The notes: generated by a model not told the origin, from the sequence alone. 64,000 nt of DNA from Caldicellulosiruptor acetigenus (GCF_026914305.1 NZ_CP113866.1:248001-312000), one strand, 5' to 3'; positions 52,302-61,639 are shown, numbered from the stretch's first letter. Numbers and translations are program-made.

Positions 52302-53367
52302 AAAATTAGAAGAATGGATAGTTATTCCACCTGGTGAAACCATAAAAGAAAATCTTGAATACTTAGGTATGACACAAGCTGAGTTTGCTCAGAGGATGGG
52401 GCTTTCAGAAAAAACGGTAAGTGAAATAATTAATGGGATTGCTCCAATCACTTACGAAACTGCTCTTAAGTTAGAAAATGTAATAGGTGCTTCTGCAGAG
52501 TTTTGGATGAACTTAGAAGCTAATTACCAACTTGCTAAAGCAAGAATAGCTGAAAAACAAAAATTAAAGGATGAAGAAAAAGTATTAAATCAAATCCCTT
52601 ACAATGAAATGTCAAAATACAGATGGGTACCAGAGACGAAAAACAAAGAAGAAAGAATAAAAAATCTTAGAAACTTTTTTGGTGTATCGTCTTTAAACTT
52701 TATCCCTCAAACTTTGGAAGTTTGTTTTCGAAAAACCAATAACGAAAAAACTTCATGTTACGCTTTAGCAGCATGGATTAGGAAAGCTGAAATAGAAGCA
52801 TACAAAATAGAAACAAAACCTTTTGATAAAGAGAAAATTTATCAATTCATACCTGTTATTAAAGAACTCACAAAACATACTTGGGAAGAAATTTACCCAA
52901 AGCTTATAAATATTTGTTCAGAATGTGGAATTGCTCTGGTAACACTTCCACATTTGAAAGGTACGTATGTAAATGGTGCTACAAAGTGGCTTAAAAAAGA
53001 TAAGGTGTTGTTAGCCTTAAGTTATAGATACAAGTTTGCTGATGTTTACTGGTTTTCATTTTTTCACGAATTGGGGCATATATTAAAACATGGTAGAAAA
53101 GAGGTTTTTATTGAAGGTGATGATGAAATTTCAAAAAACGAATTAGAAGAAGAAGCAGATAATTTTGCTGCAAATACACTTATACCTTATAAAGATTATA
53201 AAAAGTTTATTACTGAAAATAAGTTTTTCACAAAAGACAATATAATTGCTTTTGCTAATTCTCTCAATATTCATCCCTGCATTGTAGTAGGAAGATTAAT
53301 GCATGATAAATTGATTAGTTATTCAGACTTTAATGAACTGAGACCAAGAATCAATTTTAAGAGTTAA
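52282..53367 (+). CDS. higA: HigA antitoxin fused to ImmA/IrrE metallopeptidase domain
   Basis: The 361-residue protein has an N-terminal HigA-type helix-turn-helix (about 14-75: PPGETIKENLEYLGMTQAEFAQRMGLSEKTVSEIINGIAP) and a C-terminal ImmA/IrrE domain (about 200-340) with HELGH (262-266) followed by a Glu-rich EEEADNFAANTLIP, the third zinc ligand region. ImmA-type peptidases cleave repressors; fused forms may control their own stability. ATG start after GAAGAGGTG. It neutralises the upstream toxin by analogy with HigBA; this is inferred. Confidence 0.85.
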   Translation: MGRKRDKKLEEWIVIPPGETIKENLEYLGMTQAEFAQRMGLSEKTVSEIINGIAPITYETALKLENVIGASAEFWMNLEANYQLAKARIAEKQKLKDEEKVLNQIPYNEMSKYRWVPETKNKEERIKNLRNFFGVSSLNFIPQTLEVCFRKTNNEKTSCYALAAWIRKAEIEAYKIETKPFDKEKIYQFIPVIKELTKHTWEEIYPKLINICSECGIALVTLPHLKGTYVNGATKWLKKDKVLLALSYRYKFADVYWFSFFHELGHILKHGRKEVFIEGDDEISKNELEEEADNFAANTLIPYKDYKKFITENKFFTKDNIIAFANSLNIHPCIVVGRLMHDKLISYSDFNELRPRINFKS

Positions 53368-53415
53368 AGAAAAAATTAGGAATATATGACTATAACCACA
53401 GCCAAAAATTTTTAT

Positions 53416-53443
53416 ACAGCTACTACAGCTACACTACAGCTAC
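53416..53443 (+). repeat. Arm-type direct repeats near attR
   Basis: ACAGCTAC occurs at 53416-53423, 53425-53432 and 53436-53443, in the same orientation as the pair near attL. Confidence 0.7.
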
Positions 53444-53558
53444 CGAAATAAAAAAATGTGCTTTTTATTGAGCTGGAATAAATTTTCAAAGTCTTATAAT
53501 TAAGATGTATCAAGTTGTTTGTGGTTTGTTAAAGTTTGTAAAATGGTATCCCGTCAAT

Positions 53559-53606
53559 CTTCTAATCCGTAGGTCAGGGGTTCGAATCCTCTTGGGCGCG
53601 CCATTT
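53559..53606 (+). repeat. attR, 48-bp direct repeat
   Basis: Exact copy of the tRNA-Arg 3' end including CCA; the 5' half of the tRNA is absent, so no tRNA is made here. Confidence 0.93.
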
Positions 53607-53636
53607 ATTTTCAAGGAATTTGGGGATAATGCAAAG

Positions 53637-53675
53637 AAGGGTATAGCGGCAAAAACCGTTATACCCTTTTTTATT
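53637..53675 (+). terminator. Original tRNA operon terminator, now right of the element
   Basis: AAGGGTATAGCGG pairs with CCGTTATACCCTT (one wobble) followed by TTTTTTATTTT. It lies 30 bases after attR, where the tRNA-Arg transcript would have ended before insertion. Confidence 0.8.
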
Positions 53676-53700
53676 TTGGTTCTACAGAGCTTTACTCATT

Positions 53701-54303
53701 TTACAAATATTCCTTTATTTTTGCAAAGTCAATCTCTAAATCATCAAACAAGTTAACTTTTATTTTATCCTTGAAGCTGTACACAGCTGGTGGCAAGTAG
53801 CCCATTGGTTCTTTATAAAGATAAATCAAGATGTATTCTTGATATGGATTTACAATCCAGTATTCTTTAACTTTAAAGCTATTGTAGAGATTCAATTTTC
53901 TAACATAATCATGACAAGGATCATCATCAGATACAATTTCTATTATCGTATCTGGTGCCCCAATAATGCATGCAGGATCTGAAAGTTTTTCCTTATCACA
54001 TACAACCATTATATCAGGTTGGACAACGTTTGTTGAACATTTTAACTCTTGCCCTTCTTTTACAAATACTACATCAACAGGTCCCATGTAAAGGTGACAG
54101 CACTTGTTTTTTGCTTTGAAGTAAGGATGCAGTTGCATCATAATTTCTAAAAGGAGCTTCTGATGAATAGGAGGATTTCCTGAATACTTTATATACACTT
54201 TGCCGTCAATTATCTCAGCTCTTATGTCGTCAGGGAAGTTAAGGTAATCGCCGTAAGTGTAGCAGTTATTTTGATCGAATTTCATGGTTATCGCTTTATG
54301 CAT
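53701..54303 (-). CDS. Uma2 family (DUF820) nuclease-like protein, chromosomal copy
   Basis: About 200 residues with the Uma2 motifs AEIIDGKVYI, VVQPDIMVVCD and IEIVSDDDPCHDYVRKLNLYNSFKVKEYWIV, clearly homologous to the element's Uma2 protein. The start is uncertain: ATGs lie at 54321, 54303 and 54285. A -10-like TATAAT (complement of 54326-54331) sits just before 54321, so 54303 or 54285 is more likely. It stands immediately outside attR, with the old tRNA terminator between them. Confidence 0.8.
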   Translation of the reverse strand: MHKAITMKFDQNNCYTYGDYLNFPDDIRAEIIDGKVYIKYSGNPPIHQKLLLEIMMQLHPYFKAKNKCCHLYMGPVDVVFVKEGQELKCSTNVVQPDIMVVCDKEKLSDPACIIGAPDTIIEIVSDDDPCHDYVRKLNLYNSFKVKEYWIVNPYQEYILIYLYKEPMGYLPPAVYSFKDKIKVNLFDDLEIDFAKIKEYL

Positions 54304-54507
54304 ATTTGGACTTCTTAACATTAATTATACTCTATTTTTCTTAATTTTTATGAAATATTTCCAAAGTTTATGGATTCAAAAATAAATACACCTTTTGACT
54401 TAAAAATTGTATAAATAAGCCTGAAATTAGGCTTCCTATTAGGGTTGTGCCAGCGAAAACCAAGGTATATAAGCTCATCACTTACTTTTTGCACTCACTT
54501 TTCGATT

Positions 54508-55335
54508 TCAACTATTTAGAGTTTTCTTATATAAATTTGGTGTAACTCCAAATTTGTTTTTGAATTCTTTAATAAAATGAGAAATATTTTCATATCCTAC
54601 ATCATAACATACATTTGTAACATTTTCATATTTTAGCAACTCTTTTGCTGTATTAAGTTTTAAATCTTTAATATATTCTTTTGGAGATTTTCCTATAAAC
54701 TTTTTGAAATACTTAGTGAATTCATACTCTTTCATGTTAAATTCTTTAGCAATATCTGAGATCTTTAATCTATGCAAATAATTATTATTTATGTAGTCCA
54801 AGATGTTATAAATTTCCAAATTTTTATCGTTTATTATTTTCTCAGATCCTCTGTATTTGAATATATCATAAACGAACTTTTGAGAGTATAAATCAATAAG
54901 AAACTCTCTATTGACTTTTCTGTTGAAAAACACATCAACAATTCTTTGGTATGTTTCGGCTAAATCTGTGCTATATTTCCCCACAAAAAACTCCTCATTA
55001 ATGTTGTCAAGTTCACAAGATTCAAATTCCATTTTTATCTTGTTCAAGACATAATTTACTAAATAGCTGTCTATTTCTATAACTAATGCTTTAGTTTTTT
55101 CTTTAATTTCTAACTTAACTCTTGAATAAGGTGGCAAAATCACAAAACTATTACTATCATACTCCAATTTCTGCAATTCATTTATTTCTACATATTTATT
55201 TCCTTGCAAGATGCTACAAAATCTTAGATAGTTCTTTGATGAATAACTTGCTTTTATATAATCATCAAAATCATAGTAAAGTGTTCTAACATGATCTGAT
55301 TCCAAGGTAGATATTGGTGTTAAGTCACTTGCCAT
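54508..55335 (-). CDS. AraC family regulator
   Basis: The 275-residue protein has an N-terminal region like a degenerate cupin (LQGNKYVEINELQKLEYDSNSFVILPPYSRV) and a C-terminal AraC DNA-binding domain (about 170-270: LKISDIAKEFNMKEYEFTKYF and NVCYDVGYENISHFIKEF). ATG start after GGAGGGA. It is divergent from an iron alcohol dehydrogenase gene 112 bases away, its probable target. Effector unknown. Confidence 0.87.
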   Translation of the reverse strand: MASDLTPISTLESDHVRTLYYDFDDYIKASYSSKNYLRFCSILQGNKYVEINELQKLEYDSNSFVILPPYSRVKLEIKEKTKALVIEIDSYLVNYVLNKIKMEFESCELDNINEEFFVGKYSTDLAETYQRIVDVFFNRKVNREFLIDLYSQKFVYDIFKYRGSEKIINDKNLEIYNILDYINNNYLHRLKISDIAKEFNMKEYEFTKYFKKFIGKSPKEYIKDLKLNTAKELLKYENVTNVCYDVGYENISHFIKEFKNKFGVTPNLYKKTLNS

Positions 55336-55447
55336 CTTCTATCCCTCCGGCAAAAATGGAGTATTATTTGCAAAAAAGAATTAGAAGAAGAAAAATGGTG
55401 CATGTTAAAATTATAACAACATCTACAACCAAAGTGGAGGGGTAAAT

Positions 55448-56599
55448 ATGAAAACGTATAGATTTTACATGCCACCTATTAGCTTGATGGGAAGAGGATG
55501 TTTAAAAGATGTTGGAGAAGAAATCAAGGCTTTAGGTTATAAAAAAGCACTAATTGTAACAGATAAAATATTAGTAAAGATTGGTTTAGTTAAAAAAGCC
55601 ACTGGCATATTAGATGATGCAAATATAAGTTATGTAATATTCGATGAAACAAAACCCAATCCAACAGTGAAAAATGTTGAAGACGGCTTAAAAATGTTAA
55701 AAGACAATAATTGCGACTTTATAATATCAATCGGAGGCGGCTCACCACATGATTGTGCCAAAGGTATAGGACTTGTTGCAACTAACGGAGGTTCAATAAA
55801 GGACTATGAAGGTGTAAACAAAGCACGCAAACCAATGCTTCCTCTTGTTGCTATCAATACAACCGCAGGAACGGGTAGTGAAGTTACAAGATTTGCAATT
55901 ATCACTGATGAGGATCGACATGTAAAGATGGCAATAGTTGACTGGCATGTGACACCGCTAATTGCTGTAAATGACCCAGAGCTTATGATTGAAATGCCAA
56001 AGTCGCTGACTGCTGCGACTGGAATGGATGCGTTAACACATGCAATCGAAGCATATCTATCTACAGATGCAACACCGGTTACAGATGCTTCAGCCTTGAT
56101 GGCAATCGAGTTGATTTTCAAATATCTAAAGAAAGCTGTTGAAAATGGTAATGATATTGAAGCGCGAGAAAAAATGGCCTATGCTGAGTATTTAGCAGGA
56201 GTTGCATTTAACAATGCAGGTTTGGGTTATGTTCATGCAATGGCACATCAGTTAGGCGGGTTTTATGATTTACCGCATGGAGTATGTAATGCAGTATTAT
56301 TACCACATGTTTTGTCTTACAATTTAAAGGTGGTTCCTCACAGATTTATTGATATTGCAAAAGCAATGGGGATTGATGTGCAAGGAGTTTCGGCTGAGAA
56401 AGCCGGTGAAATGGTAATTGAGAGCATTAAGGCTTTGTCAAAAGAAATAGGTATACCATCAGGTTTGAAGGAATTAGGTGTAAAAGAGGAAGACATAAGA
56501 ACTTTGGCTGAAAATGCTCTAAAAGATGCTTGTGGTTTGACAAATCCAAAACAAGCTACTGTAGAAGAGATAATGGAAATTTACAAATCGGCATTTTAA
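55448..56599 (+). CDS. Iron-containing alcohol dehydrogenase
   Basis: The 383-residue enzyme belongs to the group III (iron-dependent) alcohol dehydrogenases. GGGSPHD binds NAD(P); the metal ligands come from [12 protein letters not shown] (Asp and His) and from [19 protein letters not shown] (two His). Close relatives reduce aldehydes or oxidise 1,3-propanediol, butanol or lactaldehyde; the substrate is not determined. ATG start after GTGGAGGGG. It ends at a strong terminator and is divergent from the AraC gene. Confidence 0.93.
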   Translation: MKTYRFYMPPISLMGRGCLKDVGEEIKALGYKKALIVTDKILVKIGLVKKATGILDDANISYVIFDETKPNPTVKNVEDGLKMLKDNNCDFIISIGGGSPHDCAKGIGLVATNGGSIKDYEGVNKARKPMLPLVAINTTAGTGSEVTRFAIITDEDRHVKMAIVDWHVTPLIAVNDPELMIEMPKSLTAATGMDALTHAIEAYLSTDATPVTDASALMAIELIFKYLKKAVENGNDIEAREKMAYAEYLAGVAFNNAGLGYVHAMAHQLGGFYDLPHGVCNAVLLPHVLSYNLKVVPHRFIDIAKAMGIDVQGVSAEKAGEMVIESIKALSKEIGIPSGLKELGVKEEDIRTLAENALKDACGLTNPKQATVEEIMEIYKSAF

Positions 56600-56610
56600 A
56601 AAATTTTGTA

Positions 56611-56657
56611 AAAACTAAAGGCGGGTGATTCCTCAGAATTGCCCGCCTTTAGTTTTT
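56611..56657. terminator. Bidirectional terminator after the alcohol dehydrogenase
   Basis: ACTAAAGGCGGG and CCCGCCTTTAGT pair perfectly, with A-tract before and TTTTT after. Confidence 0.9.
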
Positions 56658-56688
56658 CTATTGAGATGAAATTTGACGTTTCTGGCTT

Positions 56689-58233
56689 TTAATTTATGAT
56701 GATAAAGGAATAAGGTTTTATTGAGAAAGAAAGTTTTCCATTTTTTAAAGACAAGATTTTGCCAGATCCTTTACCTATTTTGCCAGTGATATTTATATTA
56801 GATGGCAGGTTTATAGTCTTTGATAATTCCTTCCCCGTGAAATTAAAAATTACAACCATCTTCTGATTTTTGTAAACTCTTACAAAACTAAGTATATCGG
56901 AAGAGGTTTTAATTAGCTGGAAGTCTCCTTTTAGTAATGGTAAGTTCTTTTTCCGGAAACTAATCATGTCTCTGTAGAAATTGAGCAAGGAATTTTTATC
57001 TTTTTCTTGTTTTTCAACCGAGACAACGTCAGGGCCGCTATTGTAAAGACTCATCTCCCAGTTTGTTTGTCCTTTTTTCCATGTCTCATACCATTTGAAT
57101 GGCTCTCTTATATATTCATCTGGCTTTTGCCCTTTCATGCCAATTTCTTCACCATAGTAAATAAAAGGATTGCCAGGTAGTGTTAATAATAATGCTGCAG
57201 CTAATTTCATTTTGTTGCTTGACCCAATTTCACTATAAGCCCTGTTCATATCATGGTTTGTCAAAAATGGGGCATCAACAAATTGAGGATTAACATTTTT
57301 GTAGAGATTATATATTGAAGGAAGGTTGTTTTGCAAAGTTTGAGTATTTTCATATGTTACTCCTTCAATGATGTTTTGAGCAATAGTAAAATTAAAGCAA
57401 GAATCAAAAATCTTTGCATATTGCGCTATTCTTTGAGGGCTGTCCCACACTTCTGCTATAAGGTATACATCTTTTTTAATGCTTCGACAGAATTTTGCAT
57501 ATTCTTCCCACCACGCAATAGTATCTTTTTCTCTGCTTGAGGGGTAGATATGCTTTGCAGCATCAAGCCTAAATCCATCTACTCCTTTTTCTAACCAGAA
57601 CTTGGCAATTTTCTTCATCTCTTCTCTCACAGCTTTATTGTCGAAATTGAGATCGGGCATCTCAGACCAAAATATAGCATTGTAGTAACTATCACCCTTT
57701 TTGTACCATTGCCTTGTGCCAAGTTCTGATGGTTCATCAATGTTTGTGGATGGGCTTGCCCAGATATAATAATTTCTGTACTTGCTATTTTTATTACTTG
57801 ATGCCTCTATAAACCAAGGGTGTTTGCTGCTTGTGTGATTTATCATCATATCTATAATTACTTTGATACCCATCTTGTGAGCCTTTTTTATAAAGTTAAC
57901 AAAATCCTCATTTGTGCCGTAATCGGGATTAATTTTGTAATAGTTAGTCACATCATATCCGTGATAGCTTGGAGATTCAAATATTGGCATAAGCCATATG
58001 GCATTTACCCCTAAGGATTTGATATATGGAAGTTTTTCAGCCAAGCCATTTATGTCTCCTATACCGTCGCCATCACTATCATAAAATGACCTGACAAAAA
58101 CTTCGTAGAAAATCAGACCATCTTTTTTAGTTTGAGTTGAACTTTGGGAATTAGAAAAACCTGCCAAAAATGAACTGAGTCCAATTACGAAAACGATAGC
58201 AAATATAAGTATGTACCTTAAGATTCTCTTCAT
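56689..58233 (-). CDS. Exported GH13 alpha-amylase
   Basis: The 514-residue protein has an N-terminal signal or anchor segment (8-26) and a full GH13 barrel: calcium loop DSDGDGIGD, IDMMINHT (region I), GFRLDAAKH with nucleophile Asp224, IAEVW with acid/base Glu261, FLTNHD with Asp328, and a C-terminal beta domain. It hydrolyses alpha-1,4 glucans outside the cell or at the membrane, similar in layout to Thermotoga AmyA; no lipobox cysteine is seen. Start ATG 58233, ten bases after AAAGGGG. Its promoter carries a consensus cre operator. Confidence 0.92.
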   Translation of the reverse strand: MKRILRYILIFAIVFVIGLSSFLAGFSNSQSSTQTKKDGLIFYEVFVRSFYDSDGDGIGDINGLAEKLPYIKSLGVNAIWLMPIFESPSYHGYDVTNYYKINPDYGTNEDFVNFIKKAHKMGIKVIIDMMINHTSSKHPWFIEASSNKNSKYRNYYIWASPSTNIDEPSELGTRQWYKKGDSYYNAIFWSEMPDLNFDNKAVREEMKKIAKFWLEKGVDGFRLDAAKHIYPSSREKDTIAWWEEYAKFCRSIKKDVYLIAEVWDSPQRIAQYAKIFDSCFNFTIAQNIIEGVTYENTQTLQNNLPSIYNLYKNVNPQFVDAPFLTNHDMNRAYSEIGSSNKMKLAAALLLTLPGNPFIYYGEEIGMKGQKPDEYIREPFKWYETWKKGQTNWEMSLYNSGPDVVSVEKQEKDKNSLLNFYRDMISFRKKNLPLLKGDFQLIKTSSDILSFVRVYKNQKMVVIFNFTGKELSKTINLPSNINITGKIGKGSGKILSLKNGKLSFSIKPYSFIIIN

Positions 58234-58255
58234 TGAAATATTCCCCTTTCTCAAA

Positions 58256-58300
58256 TGATATCGTTTGCATTATTATATACCATTTACACCTTTTTGTCTA
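58256..58300 (-). promoter_or_regulatory. Amylase promoter with cre operator
   Basis: Reverse strand: TAGACA (complement of 58295-58300), 17 bases, TATAAT (complement of 58272-58277), then ATGCAAACGATATCA (complement of 58256-58270). The last matches every fixed position of the CcpA cre consensus WTGNAANCGNWNNCW and sits at the transcription start, so CcpA or a LacI-family maltose regulator should repress initiation. Confidence 0.8.
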
Positions 58301-58325
58301 TATTCTCCAATTTGATGTGATAAAA

Positions 58326-58350
58326 CAAAAAAAAGAGGGATAATCCCTCT
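58326..58350 (-). terminator. Terminator after the His-rich gene
   Basis: Perfect stem AGAGGGA/TCCCTCT (58334-58350), followed on the reverse strand by eight or more T residues. Confidence 0.85.
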
Positions 58351-58573
58351 ATTTATTTTCTTCACTTTTGGATGGTTTATCCAATGCAACTAATTCTTCG
58401 CTGTGGTGATGTTGATGAATCTGGTGGCCTTTGAAGTCAGATACTTTTTGGGTTTCATTGCTGTGGTGGTGATCATGGCCGTGGCAACCTTTTCCCATCA
58501 TTGCTTTGTGCATGAAAATGTGTGCTAGCAAACACCCACTCATTGCAAGAAGTATAAGCAGTGCTTCTTTCAT
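58349..58573 (-). CDS. Histidine-rich small membrane protein
   Basis: The 74-residue protein has an N-terminal membrane helix with a cysteine (residues 3-21) and 12 histidines, most in two clusters (CHGHDHHH and HQIHQHHH). Such clusters bind Ni, Cu, Zn or Co. It is the last gene of the set with CcdA and a membrane spermidine-synthase-like protein, 29 bases behind the latter. ATG start after GGAGAG. A metal-storage or relay role is inferred only from composition. Confidence 0.75.
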   Translation of the reverse strand: MKEALLILLAMSGCLLAHIFMHKAMMGKGCHGHDHHHSNETQKVSDFKGHQIHQHHHSEELVALDKPSKSEENK

Positions 58574-58602
58574 TACTTATCTCTCCTTTCAATTTTGATT
58601 TT

Positions 58603-60873
58603 TTATTTAGCAATTACTAAATTTTTACTCTGCAAACTTATAAGCCCATATAAAAGAGCTCCTGCAAGCATAGCAATGGTAAATCCAAATTCCATGGAAA
58701 GCATAATTGATAAAACTGAACCCACAACTGACATTGCACCATTGAGTCCCCACATCACAGGAATTATCTTGCTTTTCTTTTTGTTTTCACTTAGTATCTT
58801 TATACCTCTTGGAAATGGCATCCCCATAAAAAAGCCTTGAATCATAACCAGGATGGCTGCAATTAGTATTTTACTTACCAAGCTAAAATCAGAGGTCATT
58901 TTGAATATTAGGTTCAAAGAGAGTATTAGCCCAATGTTTATTACCATGACCAAAATAGCAGGCAAATATATTTTATTTGACAGATTATTAAACGCCTTTG
59001 CATTGCTAAAGTATGCACCTATTCCGCTGCCAATTAAAAGGCCGGCAAGTACATAATTAAAAGCAAGTACTGGATGACCCAAGTATAGAATAAACTTTTG
59101 AATAAGCGGAATCTCAATTAGCATGTAGCCTATTCCTAAGCTGCTAAAATACAAAGAAGGTTTGAACGCTTTTTCTTGAGAAATAATTGGTGTAAACAAT
59201 ATCACGCTTCCCAGGAGTATGAAAAAGAAGATAAATACCAACACAGGTGAAACCCCTTTGCTAAAGTCATAAAAGTATGGCTTGTCGTCGGTTGCAGGCG
59301 TTGCACTGAATGAAAATCCGTTTTCGAACTGTACTAAAGTTAAATGGCCTTCCTTTATATGGTAAAGCGGCCCCGTGTCATTAACATAAGGGATATAAAG
59401 CGGAATAATCTTCCCTTTGTCTGCAGTCTCTTTTAATTTCTTGCTCTCAAGTTGAGAAAAAGGTTTGTTTTTTACAATGATCAATGGATAGTGAATATGT
59501 TCTTTGCCATGCATTAGTTGAACCTCTTTAGCAAAAATAGCCATATATTTTGGAGTATCTTTAATTGCTATACCCTTTTTATTCAGCTGACGCAGAATGG
59601 TTGCTATCAATTTGCTCATATCCTCTTCATCATGAGCTAAAAAGGCAAGTTTACCGTTATCTGTTAAGTGATTCATATAATCCTCAATAGCTTCAACTGT
59701 AAACAGATAGTTTTCTGAGAGTGCATATCCTATGTTTTGCGATGCATTTGTCATAACCAACGATAATAATATCACATCATATTTTTCCTTAGATTTTTTT
59801 ACAAAATTTCTGCCATCTTCCCCATAGATTTTTACTTCTGGTCTGTTATAGATGTCTCCATTAAACTCTTTAAAGTGCCTTACTGCGTCAATGCTTGATG
59901 TGTTTATTTCGACTCCAGTTATTTCTTTGCTATTCCCAGCTAAGGCATAGAGAATATCCCTACCCCCACCAGGACCAATTATCAATGTTTTATGATTGTT
60001 TCCAAAGGAAAAAGGCAAATATTCAATGTCATCTTTGTATTTGCTCAAACTGCTTTTTTTACCATCAAATCTATACATAGGTGCGTTCGCTGTTCCGTCA
60101 ATTGTGACTATCATTTCATCGTTATCACCTTCTACTTTAATAACATCTGTTCGTGAAAATGCATTCCATTTGGTATATACAATCTTAGCTTTTTGGTTTG
60201 ATTTTGCAATACTGCCAAGTGTTTTTGTTTTGTTTGTAATAAATCCGATAAAATTCTGTTCAATTGAATAAACGTACTTGTTTGGGATAAAAAGCCCAAG
60301 TAAGAAAACAGCTAAAACTCCAATACTAAGTAATATTTTCTTTTTAAACTGGGCATTTAGGAGCAGCCAAGCTATGACTGAAATAATACAAATCAAAATC
60401 ACAGTTCTATATATTCCAAGATTGTTTAAAGAAAGTAACACAATTATGCTGCCAAATCCTGAACCTATGAGATCGGCAAAATATAGCTTGTTGCTTATTT
60501 TCCCAAACTGCTCAAATACGGTGGAGAAAAAGTAACCACCTATTATAAAAGGTAATGTAGCCAGAATTAAGTAAATCAATACATTGTTTTGAAACGGCAG
60601 TATATATATAATTCCAAGCGAAAATATGTACGAGATAGAAAGAAGAAAGATGGCTTTATACAGGGAGTGAGTTTTAAAATCTTCACTTTTTTGACGTTGA
60701 TTGTAAGCTATTATTCCACCTATTCCAAGTCCAAATATAGCAAATGATGTAATCAAGAAAGTATAATGATACCAAAATAAGGCAGAGTATATTCGATTTA
60801 ATATAACTTGATATATAAACAATGAAACTGATACTAAGCTTATACTAACCAAAATCACTTTCATTTCCTCCAT
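58603..60873 (-). CDS. Membrane protein with spermidine-synthase-like domain
   Basis: The 756-residue protein has seven or eight N-terminal membrane segments (1-210), a soluble Rossmann domain (about 220-490) with the SAM-type glycine loop LIIGPGGGRDILYAL and an acidic GVEINTSSID, and about six further membrane segments to the end. True aminopropyltransferases have a D-x-x-D-P motif after the fourth strand; here the sequence is DVILLSLVMTNASQ, so spermidine synthesis is doubtful. Start uncertain: ATG 60873, ATG 60864 or GTG 60858, the last best spaced to GGAGG. Co-directional with ccdA. Confidence 0.75.
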   Translation of the reverse strand: MEEMKVILVSISLVSVSLFIYQVILNRIYSALFWYHYTFLITSFAIFGLGIGGIIAYNQRQKSEDFKTHSLYKAIFLLSISYIFSLGIIYILPFQNNVLIYLILATLPFIIGGYFFSTVFEQFGKISNKLYFADLIGSGFGSIIVLLSLNNLGIYRTVILICIISVIAWLLLNAQFKKKILLSIGVLAVFLLGLFIPNKYVYSIEQNFIGFITNKTKTLGSIAKSNQKAKIVYTKWNAFSRTDVIKVEGDNDEMIVTIDGTANAPMYRFDGKKSSLSKYKDDIEYLPFSFGNNHKTLIIGPGGGRDILYALAGNSKEITGVEINTSSIDAVRHFKEFNGDIYNRPEVKIYGEDGRNFVKKSKEKYDVILLSLVMTNASQNIGYALSENYLFTVEAIEDYMNHLTDNGKLAFLAHDEEDMSKLIATILRQLNKKGIAIKDTPKYMAIFAKEVQLMHGKEHIHYPLIIVKNKPFSQLESKKLKETADKGKIIPLYIPYVNDTGPLYHIKEGHLTLVQFENGFSFSATPATDDKPYFYDFSKGVSPVLVFIFFFILLGSVILFTPIISQEKAFKPSLYFSSLGIGYMLIEIPLIQKFILYLGHPVLAFNYVLAGLLIGSGIGAYFSNAKAFNNLSNKIYLPAILVMVINIGLILSLNLIFKMTSDFSLVSKILIAAILVMIQGFFMGMPFPRGIKILSENKKKSKIIPVMWGLNGAMSVVGSVLSIMLSMEFGFTIAMLAGALLYGLISLQSKNLVIAK

Positions 60874-60894
60874 TATTATAATTTTCTTTATTTA

Positions 60895-61626
60895 TTACAT
60901 TCCAAATGGCAATTTATAAGGTAGCAGTCTGCTAAGAATTGCTGTTAAGTCCTGAAGCTTATTTAAAAACATTACAATACCAAGGAAAATGAGACTGATT
61001 CCTGCAACTACTGAGATAGCATTTTGGAATTTCTTTACTCTTTTTATAGCGTTAATTGCGAGGGGGAGATAATAACCCACCAGCAAATATGGTATTGCAA
61101 GACCTAAGGAAAACAAGAACATAATCGTCATACCTACTGAGGCACTTTTGGTTGTTGTTGTGTATATCAACATGGAGTATAAAATTGGCCCAATGCAATG
61201 GGAACATACTATAGCAAAAAACAGACCTATTAAAAAAGTGGTAAGATATCTGGAAGTTGTTTTAATGTTATCTGCACTGTATTTGTTCAAAAACGCAAAG
61301 TTCAAATTTAGCAGACCAATCAGATTCAATCCCATTATTATGGTTATTGCGCCACCTATTTTATTCATTATCTTGGTGTAACCACTTAACCATCTGCCAA
61401 CACTTCCTCCTAAAGCCCCTGCAATTGTAAAAACAAGTGTAAAAGCGGATACAAATATAAATGTATTGATGAGTATAAATTTCCTCATTTTTTTGTGAAG
61501 TTCTATATCCTTCAAATCTCTAATTGAAACACCTGTGATTAGTGAAAAATATACACTTATCATAGGTATTATGCATGGTGAGAAGAAAGATGTTAGGCCT
61601 GCTGCAAAAGGTAGTAAATAAACCAC
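60895..61626 (-). CDS. ccdA: CcdA-type thiol-electron transporter
   Basis: The 243-residue protein has six membrane segments and the CcdA cysteine pair: FFSPCIIPMI (Cys18) and CSHCIGPIL (Cys144, with a further Cys141). CcdA carries electrons from cytoplasmic thioredoxin to extracytoplasmic thiol proteins. GTG start at 61626, eight bases after GGAGGG. No cytochrome c maturation genes are nearby, so it probably serves another thiol or metal protein of this cassette. Confidence 0.9.
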   Translation of the reverse strand: MVYLLPFAAGLTSFFSPCIIPMISVYFSLITGVSIRDLKDIELHKKMRKFILINTFIFVSAFTLVFTIAGALGGSVGRWLSGYTKIMNKIGGAITIIMGLNLIGLLNLNFAFLNKYSADNIKTTSRYLTTFLIGLFFAIVCSHCIGPILYSMLIYTTTTKSASVGMTIMFLFSLGLAIPYLLVGYYLPLAINAIKRVKKFQNAISVVAGISLIFLGIVMFLNKLQDLTAILSRLLPYKLPFGM

Positions 61627-61639
61627 TTCGTGGACCCTC

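Noticed and set aside
53505-53756. Forward ORF across attR (RRSGVRILLGAP)
   Set aside because: It is a translation of the tRNA-Arg fragment and the old terminator, not a gene.
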